A stretch of 64,000 bases of DNA from assembly GCA_016194975.1 (NCBI GenBank), contig JACQAM010000006.1:124001-188000 (forward strand), in the 5' to 3' direction. Origin of the DNA: Bacteroidota bacterium (GTDB taxonomy: Bacteria > Bacteroidota > Bacteroidia > Palsa-965). Shown here piece after piece: positions 1-7,643 of the stretch (its first letter is position 1; each line of letters opens with the position of its first letter). Under the pieces are notes generated by a model. That model searched no databases, was not told the DNA's origin, and worked only from the letters and a program-made list of their open reading frames with translations. A program made the translations under genes and the position numbers.

Positions 1-1573
1 GTATTGGTCGCCCGATAGTAAAAAAATAGCTTTCTATCGTTTTGATGAAACGCGCGTGAAAGAATTCCAGATGACGATGTACAACACCGGGCTTTATCCT
101 GAACCTTATTCTTACAAATATCCCAAAGCCGGAGAAGAAAATTCGATCGTTACTATTCACATTTACAATCTTGATTCGAAACAAACTATTCCTGTTGACA
201 TCGGTACCGAAACCGACCAGTATATTGCGCGTGTGAACTGGACGCAGGATGCGAATACACTTTCCTTTCAGCGTTTGAATCGTTTGCAGAATAAGCTGGA
301 ATTATTTCTTGCCAATGCAAATGACGGAACATCAAAAGTAATTCTAACCGAAAAGCGCGACACGTATGTGGAAGTGTATGACCATCTCACTTTTCTCAAA
401 GACAAACTTCATTTCATCTGGAGCAGCGACGAGAGCGGCTATCTTGAATTGTATGAATGCACGATGGACGGGAAAAATAAAATGCAGATTACCAAAGGAG
501 ATTTCGATGTGATCGATTTTTATGGTTACGATGAAAAAACAAAAACACTTTTTTACCAGTCCAATGAAGGAAATATTGTGGGACGCGATATTTATTCCAT
601 CAAAATAGACGGGAAAGAAAAAAAGAAAATTTCTACGCGTTCCGGAAATAATTCTGCATCCTTCAGTTCGGGAATGAAATACTATGTGAATTTTAATTCG
701 AATGCAAATACGCCTTATTACATTTCCATCAATGACGCGAGTGGCAAAGAAGTGAAAATGCTGGTGGATAATCATGAACTCGCGCAGAAAGCGAAAGATT
801 ATGGTTTTGCAAAAAAAGAATTTTTCACAGTGAAAGACCGTGATGGAGTTGAACTCAACGGATGGATGATAAAACCGGTAAAAATGGAAGAAGGAAAAAA
901 ATATCCGGTGTTGCAGGTTGTGTATGGCGGGCCGGGGCATAACACGGTGGTTGACCAATGGGAAAGCGCCGATTTTTACTGGCACCAGTATTTGCAACAA
1001 CAAGGTGTGATCATTGTTTCTGTTGACAATCGCGGAACAGAATACCGCGGCGTGAAATTTAAAAAATGCACGTACGGCCAAATGGGAAAATTAGAAAGCG
1101 CCGACCAGATTGATGTTGCGAAATATCTCGGCACTCTTCCTTATGTGGATGCAAAACGCATTGGTATCTGGGGATGGAGTTACGGCGGATACATGGCAAG
1201 TTTGTGTCTCGGTGTAGGCGCCGATTATTTTAAATGTGCAGTAGCCGTTGCTCCTGTTTCGAGCTGGAGATTTTACGATTCTATTTACACGGAGCGCTAC
1301 ATGGGATTGCCGCAGAATAATGCGCATGGCTATGATGATTTTTCGCCGGTGAATAATATGGATAAAGTGAAAGGGAAACTTTTATTAGTACATGGAACCG
1401 GCGACGACAATGTGCATTTCCAGAATTCAGTTGCGCTTATCAATGCGCTCATCGATGCAAATAAAGAATTTGAATTCTACATGTATCCCGACCGCAATCA
1501 CAGTATACGCGGAGGAAATTCCAGGATCCATTTGTACACCAAGATCACTGATTTTCTGAAAACCAACCTCTGA
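1..1573 (+). CDS. Dipeptidyl peptidase IV-type S9 peptidase (5' truncated by window edge)
   Basis: The reading frame is open from base 2, so the visible part lacks its N-terminus; a GTG at 56 is internal. The visible piece holds the last blades of the S9B propeller and the complete alpha/beta-hydrolase domain. The nucleophile motif GWSYGGY has its Ser codon at 1178-1180, the acid lies in GTGDDNVHFQ (about 1394-1423), and the His is in DRNHSI (codon 1499-1501), so the Ser-Asp-His triad is intact. Family members cut N-terminal dipeptides, typically after proline, in the periplasm. Two peptide transporters follow directly, which fits release and uptake of short peptides. Family call is secure; exact specificity is inferred. 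Confidence 0.93.
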   Translation, partial: YWSPDSKKIAFYRFDETRVKEFQMTMYNTGLYPEPYSYKYPKAGEENSIVTIHIYNLDSKQTIPVDIGTETDQYIARVNWTQDANTLSFQRLNRLQNKLELFLANANDGTSKVILTEKRDTYVEVYDHLTFLKDKLHFIWSSDESGYLELYECTMDGKNKMQITKGDFDVIDFYGYDEKTKTLFYQSNEGNIVGRDIYSIKIDGKEKKKISTRSGNNSASFSSGMKYYVNFNSNANTPYYISINDASGKEVKMLVDNHELAQKAKDYGFAKKEFFTVKDRDGVELNGWMIKPVKMEEGKKYPVLQVVYGGPGHNTVVDQWESADFYWHQYLQQQGVIIVSVDNRGTEYRGVKFKKCTYGQMGKLESADQIDVAKYLGTLPYVDAKRIGIWGWSYGGYMASLCLGVGADYFKCAVAVAPVSSWRFYDSIYTERYMGLPQNNAHGYDDFSPVNNMDKVKGKLLLVHGTGDDNVHFQNSVALINALIDANKEFEFYMYPDRNHSIRGGNSRIHLYTKITDFLKTNL

Positions 1574-1574
1574 A

Positions 1575-1658
1575 AATTTACGATTTACAATTTACGATTA
1601 GCAATTTTTTAGTATCAATAAAATCAAATTGTACATCGTACATCCTACATTGTAAATC
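1575..1658. repeat. AT-rich word palindrome between peptidase and POT transporter
   Basis: Reiterated words such as atttacga and atttacaat on the left are answered by reverse-complement-like words (gtacatcgtacat, attgtaaat) on the right. It can form an imperfect stem just after the peptidase stop codon and may help end its transcript. It belongs to the same class of spacer as those at 42967-43087, 46844-46932, 54225-54285 and 61907-62021. Confidence 0.5.
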
Positions 1659-1661
1659 CCT

Positions 1662-1669
1662 TATCTTAG
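1662..1669 (+). promoter_or_regulatory. Putative -7 box for POT transporter
   Basis: TATCTTAG resembles the Bacteroidota TANNTTTG box. It lies 26 nt before the transporter ATG at 1696. No convincing TTG -33 element at the usual spacing was found, so the call is weak. Confidence 0.35.
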
Positions 1670-1695
1670 CGACCTATCTAAAAACACACGATTAT

Positions 1696-3564
1696 ATGTC
1701 AGAAACTCCAAAAGGACATCCGAAGGGATTGTATGTGTTATTTGTAACAGAAATGTGGGAGCGTTTCAGTTATTATGGAATGCGCGCACTGTTTGTGCTT
1801 TTCATGGCGAAGGCACTTCTTTTCAGCGTTGCACTCAAATCGCAGATCTATGGAAGTTACACCGGGCTTGTTTACCTCACTCCACTCATTGGAGGATACA
1901 TGGCCGATCGTTATTGGGGAAACAGGAAATCGATCATCATTGGTGGAATTATGATGGCGGCCGGCCAATTCTTCATGTTCCTTGCCGGAACTTTCTACAC
2001 CAATTTAAGTTTTGCATCCATTCTGATGTTCGTCGGTCTTGGATTGCTCATTTTCGGAAATGGATTTTTCAAACCGAATATTTCCACGATGGTCGGACAA
2101 CTTTATCCTAAAGGAGATAAACGGATCGATTCTGCTTTCACCATTTTCTACATGGGAATCAATCTCGGAGCTTTTATCGCACCATTGTTATGCGGGTATC
2201 TCGGAGAACGTTACGATTCAGAAGGAAATAATCTTCCGCAATATTTCCGCTGGGGATTTCTTGCCGCCTGCTTCGGAATGATCCTGAGTGTGATCCTTTT
2301 CATCTGGCTGAAAAATAAATACATCGTTACTCCGGAAGGTGAGCAGATCGGTGTGAAACCAAACAGTCATCGTAATACAGACGACAATATCACGAATGAA
2401 GTAAAGAAGGAATTCCCGAAAAAACTTTTTGTGATCTGGGGTGCTGTTGCGGTTTTTCTTTTCTGGGCATTTGAATTTGGTTTTGGTTTTGCATCCGACA
2501 GCTGGAAATTTTCTTTCTCCAATGTCCACAGCAATCTCATCGCATTCATCCACGACCCGATGGGATTCACGCACCACACACTTGGAATCGATTTCGATCT
2601 TGTTGGAAGTATTATTTTCTCCATGGCTGTAGCAATCCCAGGACTTATCATCAGCGATCCTTCATTGACAAAAGTAGAGAAGCAGCGCATCTGGGTAATT
2701 TACATTGCTTGTTTCTTCGTTATATTTTTCTGGAGTGCATTTGAACAGGCGGGAGCATCACTCACTTATTTCGCGGATGAACAAACCAACCGGGTTCTTT
2801 TCGGATGGACCGTTCCCGCAGCTTATTTCCAGAGCATAAACGCGGTTGCTATCGTGATCTTCGCACCACTCTTTGCATGGTTGTGGACGAAACTCGGAAG
2901 TCGTGGCATGGAACCCGCTTCTCCTTTCAAACAAGCGCTCGGATTATTTCTTCTCGCTATCGGGTATGTGGTCATTGCATTTGGAGTAAAAGGACTTGCT
3001 CCCGGAATGAAAGTTTCCATGATGTGGTTGATCGCTCTTTACACCATTCACACATTCGGTGAATTGTGTTTGTCACCGATAGGACTTTCCATGGTAAATA
3101 AACTTGCTCCCGTGCGTCTTGCTTCTTTGTTGATGGGCGTTTGGTTTCTTGCCAATGCTACTGCGAATAAATTTGCAGGAACACTGAGCGGACTTTATCC
3201 CGAACCACTCGTACCAACTGAATTGGTTTCCGACATCAAAACAACAACAGGAATTGATATTGTGAAAAAAGATTCTAAATCGTCGGACTACAAAGGGAAA
3301 AAGGTTTACAGTATGGAAGTGATCGATTACAGTTCCATCAAAAAAGATTCTACTTACAACGGTATCAAAGGCGATTCACTGCGGAGTAACATTGTGATCA
3401 AAGTAGAAAAAGGAAGTGTCACCAAGGAAAAAGCATTCGCCGGATTCAGGATCGATAATTTATTTTCATTTTTCCTCATCTTCGTTTTCATGGCGGGAAT
3501 AGCTTCTGTTATTCTTTTCGTGATCAGCAGTATGCTCGTAAAAATGATGAACGGCATCCGGTAA
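1696..3564 (+). CDS. POT-family proton-coupled oligopeptide symporter
   Basis: A 622-residue polytopic inner-membrane protein. The POT signature ExxERFxYYG is present at residues 19-28 and the GGYMADRYWG loop follows helix 2. The family imports di- and tripeptides with protons. Between the last helices (about residues 510-580) is a hydrophilic Lys/Asp/Ser-rich insertion, as in many Bacteroidota POT proteins, which often carry long periplasmic loops. The gene follows a DPP IV-type peptidase and precedes an OPT transporter, so the locus looks dedicated to peptide nutrition. It is longer than enterobacterial DtpA-type members (about 500 residues) because of this insertion. Confidence 0.93.
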   Translation: MSETPKGHPKGLYVLFVTEMWERFSYYGMRALFVLFMAKALLFSVALKSQIYGSYTGLVYLTPLIGGYMADRYWGNRKSIIIGGIMMAAGQFFMFLAGTFYTNLSFASILMFVGLGLLIFGNGFFKPNISTMVGQLYPKGDKRIDSAFTIFYMGINLGAFIAPLLCGYLGERYDSEGNNLPQYFRWGFLAACFGMILSVILFIWLKNKYIVTPEGEQIGVKPNSHRNTDDNITNEVKKEFPKKLFVIWGAVAVFLFWAFEFGFGFASDSWKFSFSNVHSNLIAFIHDPMGFTHHTLGIDFDLVGSIIFSMAVAIPGLIISDPSLTKVEKQRIWVIYIACFFVIFFWSAFEQAGASLTYFADEQTNRVLFGWTVPAAYFQSINAVAIVIFAPLFAWLWTKLGSRGMEPASPFKQALGLFLLAIGYVVIAFGVKGLAPGMKVSMMWLIALYTIHTFGELCLSPIGLSMVNKLAPVRLASLLMGVWFLANATANKFAGTLSGLYPEPLVPTELVSDIKTTTGIDIVKKDSKSSDYKGKKVYSMEVIDYSSIKKDSTYNGIKGDSLRSNIVIKVEKGSVTKEKAFAGFRIDNLFSFFLIFVFMAGIASVILFVISSMLVKMMNGIR

Positions 3565-3585
3565 AATAGTATTCGAAAAAAAATA

Positions 3586-3642
3586 AAATCCCAAATTCCA
3601 AATTGCGCTGAAAACAAAATGGGATTTGGGATTTGTTTTTTT
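3586..3642 (+). terminator. Intrinsic terminator after POT transporter
   Basis: The arms aaatcccaaattcca and tgggatttgggattt form a stem with one mismatch, followed by a run of seven T. It separates the POT gene from the OPT gene, whose ATG follows at 3657, so the two are probably not one simple operon. Confidence 0.7.
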
Positions 3643-3656
3643 AATTTTTTAAATTA

Positions 3657-5753
3657 ATGGCTGAAGAAAAAGAATTCAAACCGTACGTAAGCGATCTCGT
3701 GAAAATGCCGGAGCTTACTGTGCGTGCAGTGATCTTCGGTTGCATTTTCGGCGTCATCTTCGGTGCGGCGAATGTTTATCTCGCACTCAAAGCAGGACTC
3801 ACCGTCTCTGCTTCCATTCCTATTGCTGTGCTCGCGATTTCTATTGGAAGAAAATTTCTGAAGACCACCATTCTTGAAAATAATATTATTCAAACCACCG
3901 GTTCCGCAGGAGAATCCATTGCATCCGGAGTAGTGTTCACGCTTCCCGCATTTTTATTTCTCAGCACCGACGCACACGGAGAAGTTTATTTCAATTACTG
4001 GACGATCCTCTCACTCGCAGTTGTCGGCGGATTACTCGGAACGCTCATGATGATCCCTTTGCGTCGTTCGCTCATTGTGAAAGAGCACGGAAAACTTCCT
4101 TATCCCGAAGGAACCGCGTGCGCGCAGGTACTCGTTGCGGGAGATAAAGGAGGAGATTTTGCAAAGACCGCTTATCTTGGATTGGCAGCAGCAACGATCT
4201 ACGCATTCGGCCAGAAAATTTTCCAGGTGATCTGTGATGTTCCAACGTATCTCGTTTCTGCGAAAAATAAATTCATGCCTTCGGCGAGAATCGATTGTGA
4301 AATCACTCCTGAATATCTCGGCGTTGGTTACATCATTGGCCCGCGCATCGCCGGACAATTAGTGGCGGGCGGAGTTCTTGCGTGGCTCGGACTCATTCCT
4401 CTTCTCGCTTATTTATTGCCGCCGGAAACGATCGCACTGCAACAAGTGAAATTGGGTTTTCTCCAGGATATTCATTCGGCAGGCGGACAAGGCGGATGGG
4501 ATCCGATCGCAAAAGTTTTTGCCGATCCTGCAGAAGCAGTTTATCGCGCGTACATACGCCAGATAGGCGCAGGCGCAGTTGCCGCCGGAGGATTCATTAC
4601 GCTTTTCAAAACATTGCCAACCATCATTTCATCTTTCCGCGAAGGATTGGCGTCAATGAAAAATCGGGAAAAAACTGATTCACGAAAAAGAACGGAACGC
4701 GATCTTTCGTTGAAAGTAACTTTATTCGGTTGCCTCGCACTCGTTTTCATCATTGCACTTCTTCCGAATCTTCCGACAGCAGGAATTCCCGGAAAAATTC
4801 TCATCGGATTTCTCGTCATCATTTTCGGATTTTTCTTCGTCACTGTTTCCAGCAGAATTGTCGGCATCATCGGATCGAGCAACAGTCCTGTTTCCGGAAT
4901 GACGATCGCCACCATCATGGGAACTTCACTCGTGTTCATCGCATTCGGATTGACCGGAAAAGTTTTTGAACCGATGGTGCTTGTGGTAGGAAGTTTAATT
5001 TGTATTGCCGCTGCGAATGCAGGAAATACTTCGCAGGATTTAAAAACCGGATATCTCATTGGGGCAACTCCACGCGCGCAACAAATCTCGCTTTTTATCG
5101 GCGCTGTTGTTTCCACTTTCATTGTCGGGCTCGTTGTGCATTTACTCGATACGCCAACAGCAGCACAGGTGTCAAAAGGAATTCATCACATGATCGGCCA
5201 GAAAGGATACGAAGCTCCGCAGGGAACATTAATGGCAACGCTCATCAAAGGTTTACTTTCTTTCAATCTCGACTGGCAATTTGTAATGGTCGGAGTTTTT
5301 CTCGCGATCACCGTTGAATTGATGGGAGTAAATTCACTTTCATTTGCAGTGGGCGCTTATCTTCCTCTTTCCACAACACTTCCGATTTTCGCCGGCGGAT
5401 GTGTAAAAGGAATAGTAGATTGGAAAGCAAAACGCAAAGGAGAAAAAGCAGAAGATACTGAATTAGGAAAAGGAAGTTTGTTCGCTACCGGGCTTGTTGC
5501 GGGCGGTGCGCTGATGGGAGTGATCGTGGCGATACTCGGAGTAGTTGCTTCGAATATGATCGAAAAGAAAAATGCGTTGCTCGCTCAGCAGAATCTTCCC
5601 GCTGAAAAAAGTTTTATGGAAAAACTCAGTGTGAGAGATCACCTTGTTTCTTTAACAGGCGAGCATGGTTATGCGCTGCTGGGAGTAGTTTTCTTCATGG
5701 CACTTGGTTATATCCTTTACCGCGTTGCCACCGGGAAGAAAGCGATGAAATAA
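3657..5753 (+). CDS. OPT-superfamily oligopeptide transporter
   Basis: A 698-residue integral membrane protein with about 16 hydrophobic helices. It begins with the OPT hallmark segment ELTVRAVIFGCIFG followed by ANVYLALKAGLTVSASIP and contains the NIIQTTGSAGESIASG motif. OPT proteins import oligopeptides or metal chelates by proton coupling; bacterial members of this length are usually annotated as oligopeptide transporters. Being the third peptide-related gene in a row favours a peptide substrate, but a metal-siderophore role cannot be excluded. Two central cytoplasmic-looking charged stretches (around 4650-4710 and 5410-5470) separate the helix bundles. Confidence 0.92.
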   Translation: MAEEKEFKPYVSDLVKMPELTVRAVIFGCIFGVIFGAANVYLALKAGLTVSASIPIAVLAISIGRKFLKTTILENNIIQTTGSAGESIASGVVFTLPAFLFLSTDAHGEVYFNYWTILSLAVVGGLLGTLMMIPLRRSLIVKEHGKLPYPEGTACAQVLVAGDKGGDFAKTAYLGLAAATIYAFGQKIFQVICDVPTYLVSAKNKFMPSARIDCEITPEYLGVGYIIGPRIAGQLVAGGVLAWLGLIPLLAYLLPPETIALQQVKLGFLQDIHSAGGQGGWDPIAKVFADPAEAVYRAYIRQIGAGAVAAGGFITLFKTLPTIISSFREGLASMKNREKTDSRKRTERDLSLKVTLFGCLALVFIIALLPNLPTAGIPGKILIGFLVIIFGFFFVTVSSRIVGIIGSSNSPVSGMTIATIMGTSLVFIAFGLTGKVFEPMVLVVGSLICIAAANAGNTSQDLKTGYLIGATPRAQQISLFIGAVVSTFIVGLVVHLLDTPTAAQVSKGIHHMIGQKGYEAPQGTLMATLIKGLLSFNLDWQFVMVGVFLAITVELMGVNSLSFAVGAYLPLSTTLPIFAGGCVKGIVDWKAKRKGEKAEDTELGKGSLFATGLVAGGALMGVIVAILGVVASNMIEKKNALLAQQNLPAEKSFMEKLSVRDHLVSLTGEHGYALLGVVFFMALGYILYRVATGKKAMK

Positions 5754-5768
5754 TTGGCCTGATTTTCG

Positions 5769-5776
5769 TAACTTCG
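5769..5776 (+). promoter_or_regulatory. Putative -7 box for thioredoxin-like gene
   Basis: TAACTTCG, one base from TANNTTTG, ends 17 nt before the ATG at 5794. Confidence 0.4.
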
Positions 5777-5793
5777 TTATATAAAATGCCATC

Positions 5794-6408
5794 ATGAAAA
5801 AGACCCTCGTATTGTTCTTCGTTCTCTCGCTCTCTGCAGCCGCTTATGCGTGGATGCACAGCATTGCTAAAGCGAATGATCTGAAAGTTGAGGATTCCAC
5901 GGAAATAAAATGGTACACGCTGGAAGAAGCGCAGAAACTCAGCGATCAGAATCCGCGGAAAATTTTTCTTGACATCAGTACCAGCTGGTGCGGATGGTGT
6001 AAGACGATGGATGCAAATACTTTTAAAAATCCTACCATCGCTAAATACATGAACGAACATTATTACTGTGTTCATTTCGATGCAGAAACTCATGACACTG
6101 TAATTTTCAACGGGCAGAAATTCTGGAACCGCGGGCCGGTGGGACAACGAAGCGCCAATGATTTTGCGATCACTGTTCTGCAGGGACGTCTCTCCTATCC
6201 TTCCTTTGCTTTTATTTCAAAAGACAGGATGACGTTTACCATCATGCAGGGATATATGTCGCCCGAACAATTCGAACCTTATATTCATTATTACGGGGAA
6301 GACAAAGAAAAGACAATGACGTATGATGATTTTCTGAAGATCTTCAAATCAGAACTTCCACCGCCTGATCCTAATCAGCAACAACAAAATGTTCCTGCTC
6401 CTCATTGA
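5794..6408 (+). CDS. Exported thioredoxin-fold protein (CGWC)
   Basis: 204 residues with an N-terminal signal peptide (about residues 1-19), then a thioredoxin fold of the Thioredoxin_7 / DUF255-like kind. The redox motif is CGWC at residues 66-69, inside the phrase ISTSWCGWCK. The C-terminal tail is Pro/Gln-rich (PPPDPNQQQQ). The protein probably acts as a disulfide reductase or isomerase in the periplasm. It has its own promoter-like box and is followed 24 nt later by an unrelated small HTH gene, so linkage gives no clear partner. Confidence 0.83.
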   Translation: MKKTLVLFFVLSLSAAAYAWMHSIAKANDLKVEDSTEIKWYTLEEAQKLSDQNPRKIFLDISTSWCGWCKTMDANTFKNPTIAKYMNEHYYCVHFDAETHDTVIFNGQKFWNRGPVGQRSANDFAITVLQGRLSYPSFAFISKDRMTFTIMQGYMSPEQFEPYIHYYGEDKEKTMTYDDFLKIFKSELPPPDPNQQQQNVPAPH

Positions 6409-6432
6409 ACGAAAAAGCGATCTGAAATTACA

Positions 6433-6843
6433 GTGAAGGAAATGGAAACTCCCGGCGAACTGCACACGGCTCCTGATCTCAAGGAAAGGATAGTTGCTGT
6501 ACTCAGTGCAAAAAATCTCACCTACAAACAACTGGTCGATTACATTGGCGTTTCAGAAGCTGCGCTCGATCGTGCGCTCGCGGAAAACACCATCGAGATC
6601 CGCACACTGGAATTGATCTCAAAGGAACTCCGCATTCCGCTTTACAGTTTCTTCCGTGATCCGAATGCCGTGCCGGGTGAGATTGAACAACCTTTCTACA
6701 ATGTGAATATCTGGGCGCCGGAAGAAATTCAACTGAGAACAGAGAATGAGAATTTGCGTCTTGAAGTGGAACGACTGAGAATGGAAATTGCGAAGAAAGA
6801 ATTATTGATACAGGGGCTGGAAGGACAATTGAAGAGTAAATAA
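6433..6843 (+). CDS. Small helix-turn-helix protein with C-terminal coiled coil
   Basis: 136 residues from a GTG at 6433, or 133 from the ATG at 6442, which is equally plausible. Residues about 15-75 look like an XRE/Cro-type helix-turn-helix (a KQLVDYIGVSEAALDRAL core). Residues about 95-135 form a heptad-rich Glu/Leu/Arg coiled coil that probably dimerises it. No effector domain is seen. It ends 17 bp from the convergently transcribed response regulator. Likely a DNA-binding regulator; the target is unknown. Confidence 0.7.
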   Translation: MKEMETPGELHTAPDLKERIVAVLSAKNLTYKQLVDYIGVSEAALDRALAENTIEIRTLELISKELRIPLYSFFRDPNAVPGEIEQPFYNVNIWAPEEIQLRTENENLRLEVERLRMEIAKKELLIQGLEGQLKSK

Positions 6844-6860
6844 TTCGGATTTTAAATCTC

Positions 6861-7613
6861 TCAGTGCAATCCCAGCCGTTCCATCAGCTCTTGTTTTTTT
6901 CTTCTTGAAACTTCCACCCGCGATCCGTCTGACATCACCACGCATCCTCCTTCTGATTTGATGAAACTATAAATATGATCGGCGTTCACGAGATGAGTTT
7001 TGTGAATACGGATGAATTTCTGCAACGGCGCCAGCATCTCTTCATAATCTTTCAGTGTTTTTGCAGAATGGAATTTCTCGCCGCTTGCCGTAAAAATAAA
7101 AGTGTAATTATTATCTCCTTCCATGCGAACGATATCATTGAGCGGCGTGAATTTAATTTCGTTCACTCCGTGAATCGCAAGTTTCTGAAGTGTTGGCGGC
7201 TGGCGCAGATTGCTATTGAGCGTTTGATAAACTTCGCGGTTATGATTGCCCGATTGAATTTTTTTCTCAGCCCTGTCCACTGCACTCTTCAATTCTTCCA
7301 CCTCCACCGGTTTCAGCAGGTAATCGATGGCGCTGTAACGCAGGGCGGGGATCGCGTAATGGCCGTAAGAAGTGACAAAAATTATTTCGGAATTTTTCCG
7401 TTCCACTTCGTCGAGTAAACGAAACCCGTTTCCACCGGGCATTTCCACATCGAGAAAAATAAGTTCAGGATCTTTTTCAGCAATAACTTTTTTTGCTTCC
7501 TCCACATTTCCTGCTGTCCCCACAATTTCTACCTGCGGGCAAAAACGGGTGAGCAGAGTTTGTAAAACTTCCCTGCTTTTGGGTTCGTCGTCTACGAGAA
7601 TGGAACGTATCAT
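6861..7613 (-). CDS. LytTR-family response regulator
   Basis: 250 residues. The N-terminal receiver domain has all expected residues: acidic pair D8-D9, phospho-acceptor D55 in FLDVEMPGG, T81 and K101. The C-terminal LytTR DNA-binding domain (about 150-248) contains IHKTHLVN and the closing RRKKQELMERL stretch. It lies 30 bp downstream of the kinase gene on the same strand, so the two form a classical Bacteroidota LytS/LytTR two-component operon. The regulon cannot be read from the window. Confidence 0.93.
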   Translation of the reverse strand: MIRSILVDDEPKSREVLQTLLTRFCPQVEIVGTAGNVEEAKKVIAEKDPELIFLDVEMPGGNGFRLLDEVERKNSEIIFVTSYGHYAIPALRYSAIDYLLKPVEVEELKSAVDRAEKKIQSGNHNREVYQTLNSNLRQPPTLQKLAIHGVNEIKFTPLNDIVRMEGDNNYTFIFTASGEKFHSAKTLKDYEEMLAPLQKFIRIHKTHLVNADHIYSFIKSEGGCVVMSDGSRVEVSRRKKQELMERLGLH

Positions 7614-7643
7614 GGATTTTCGGTGGTGAATTTACAAAACAAA

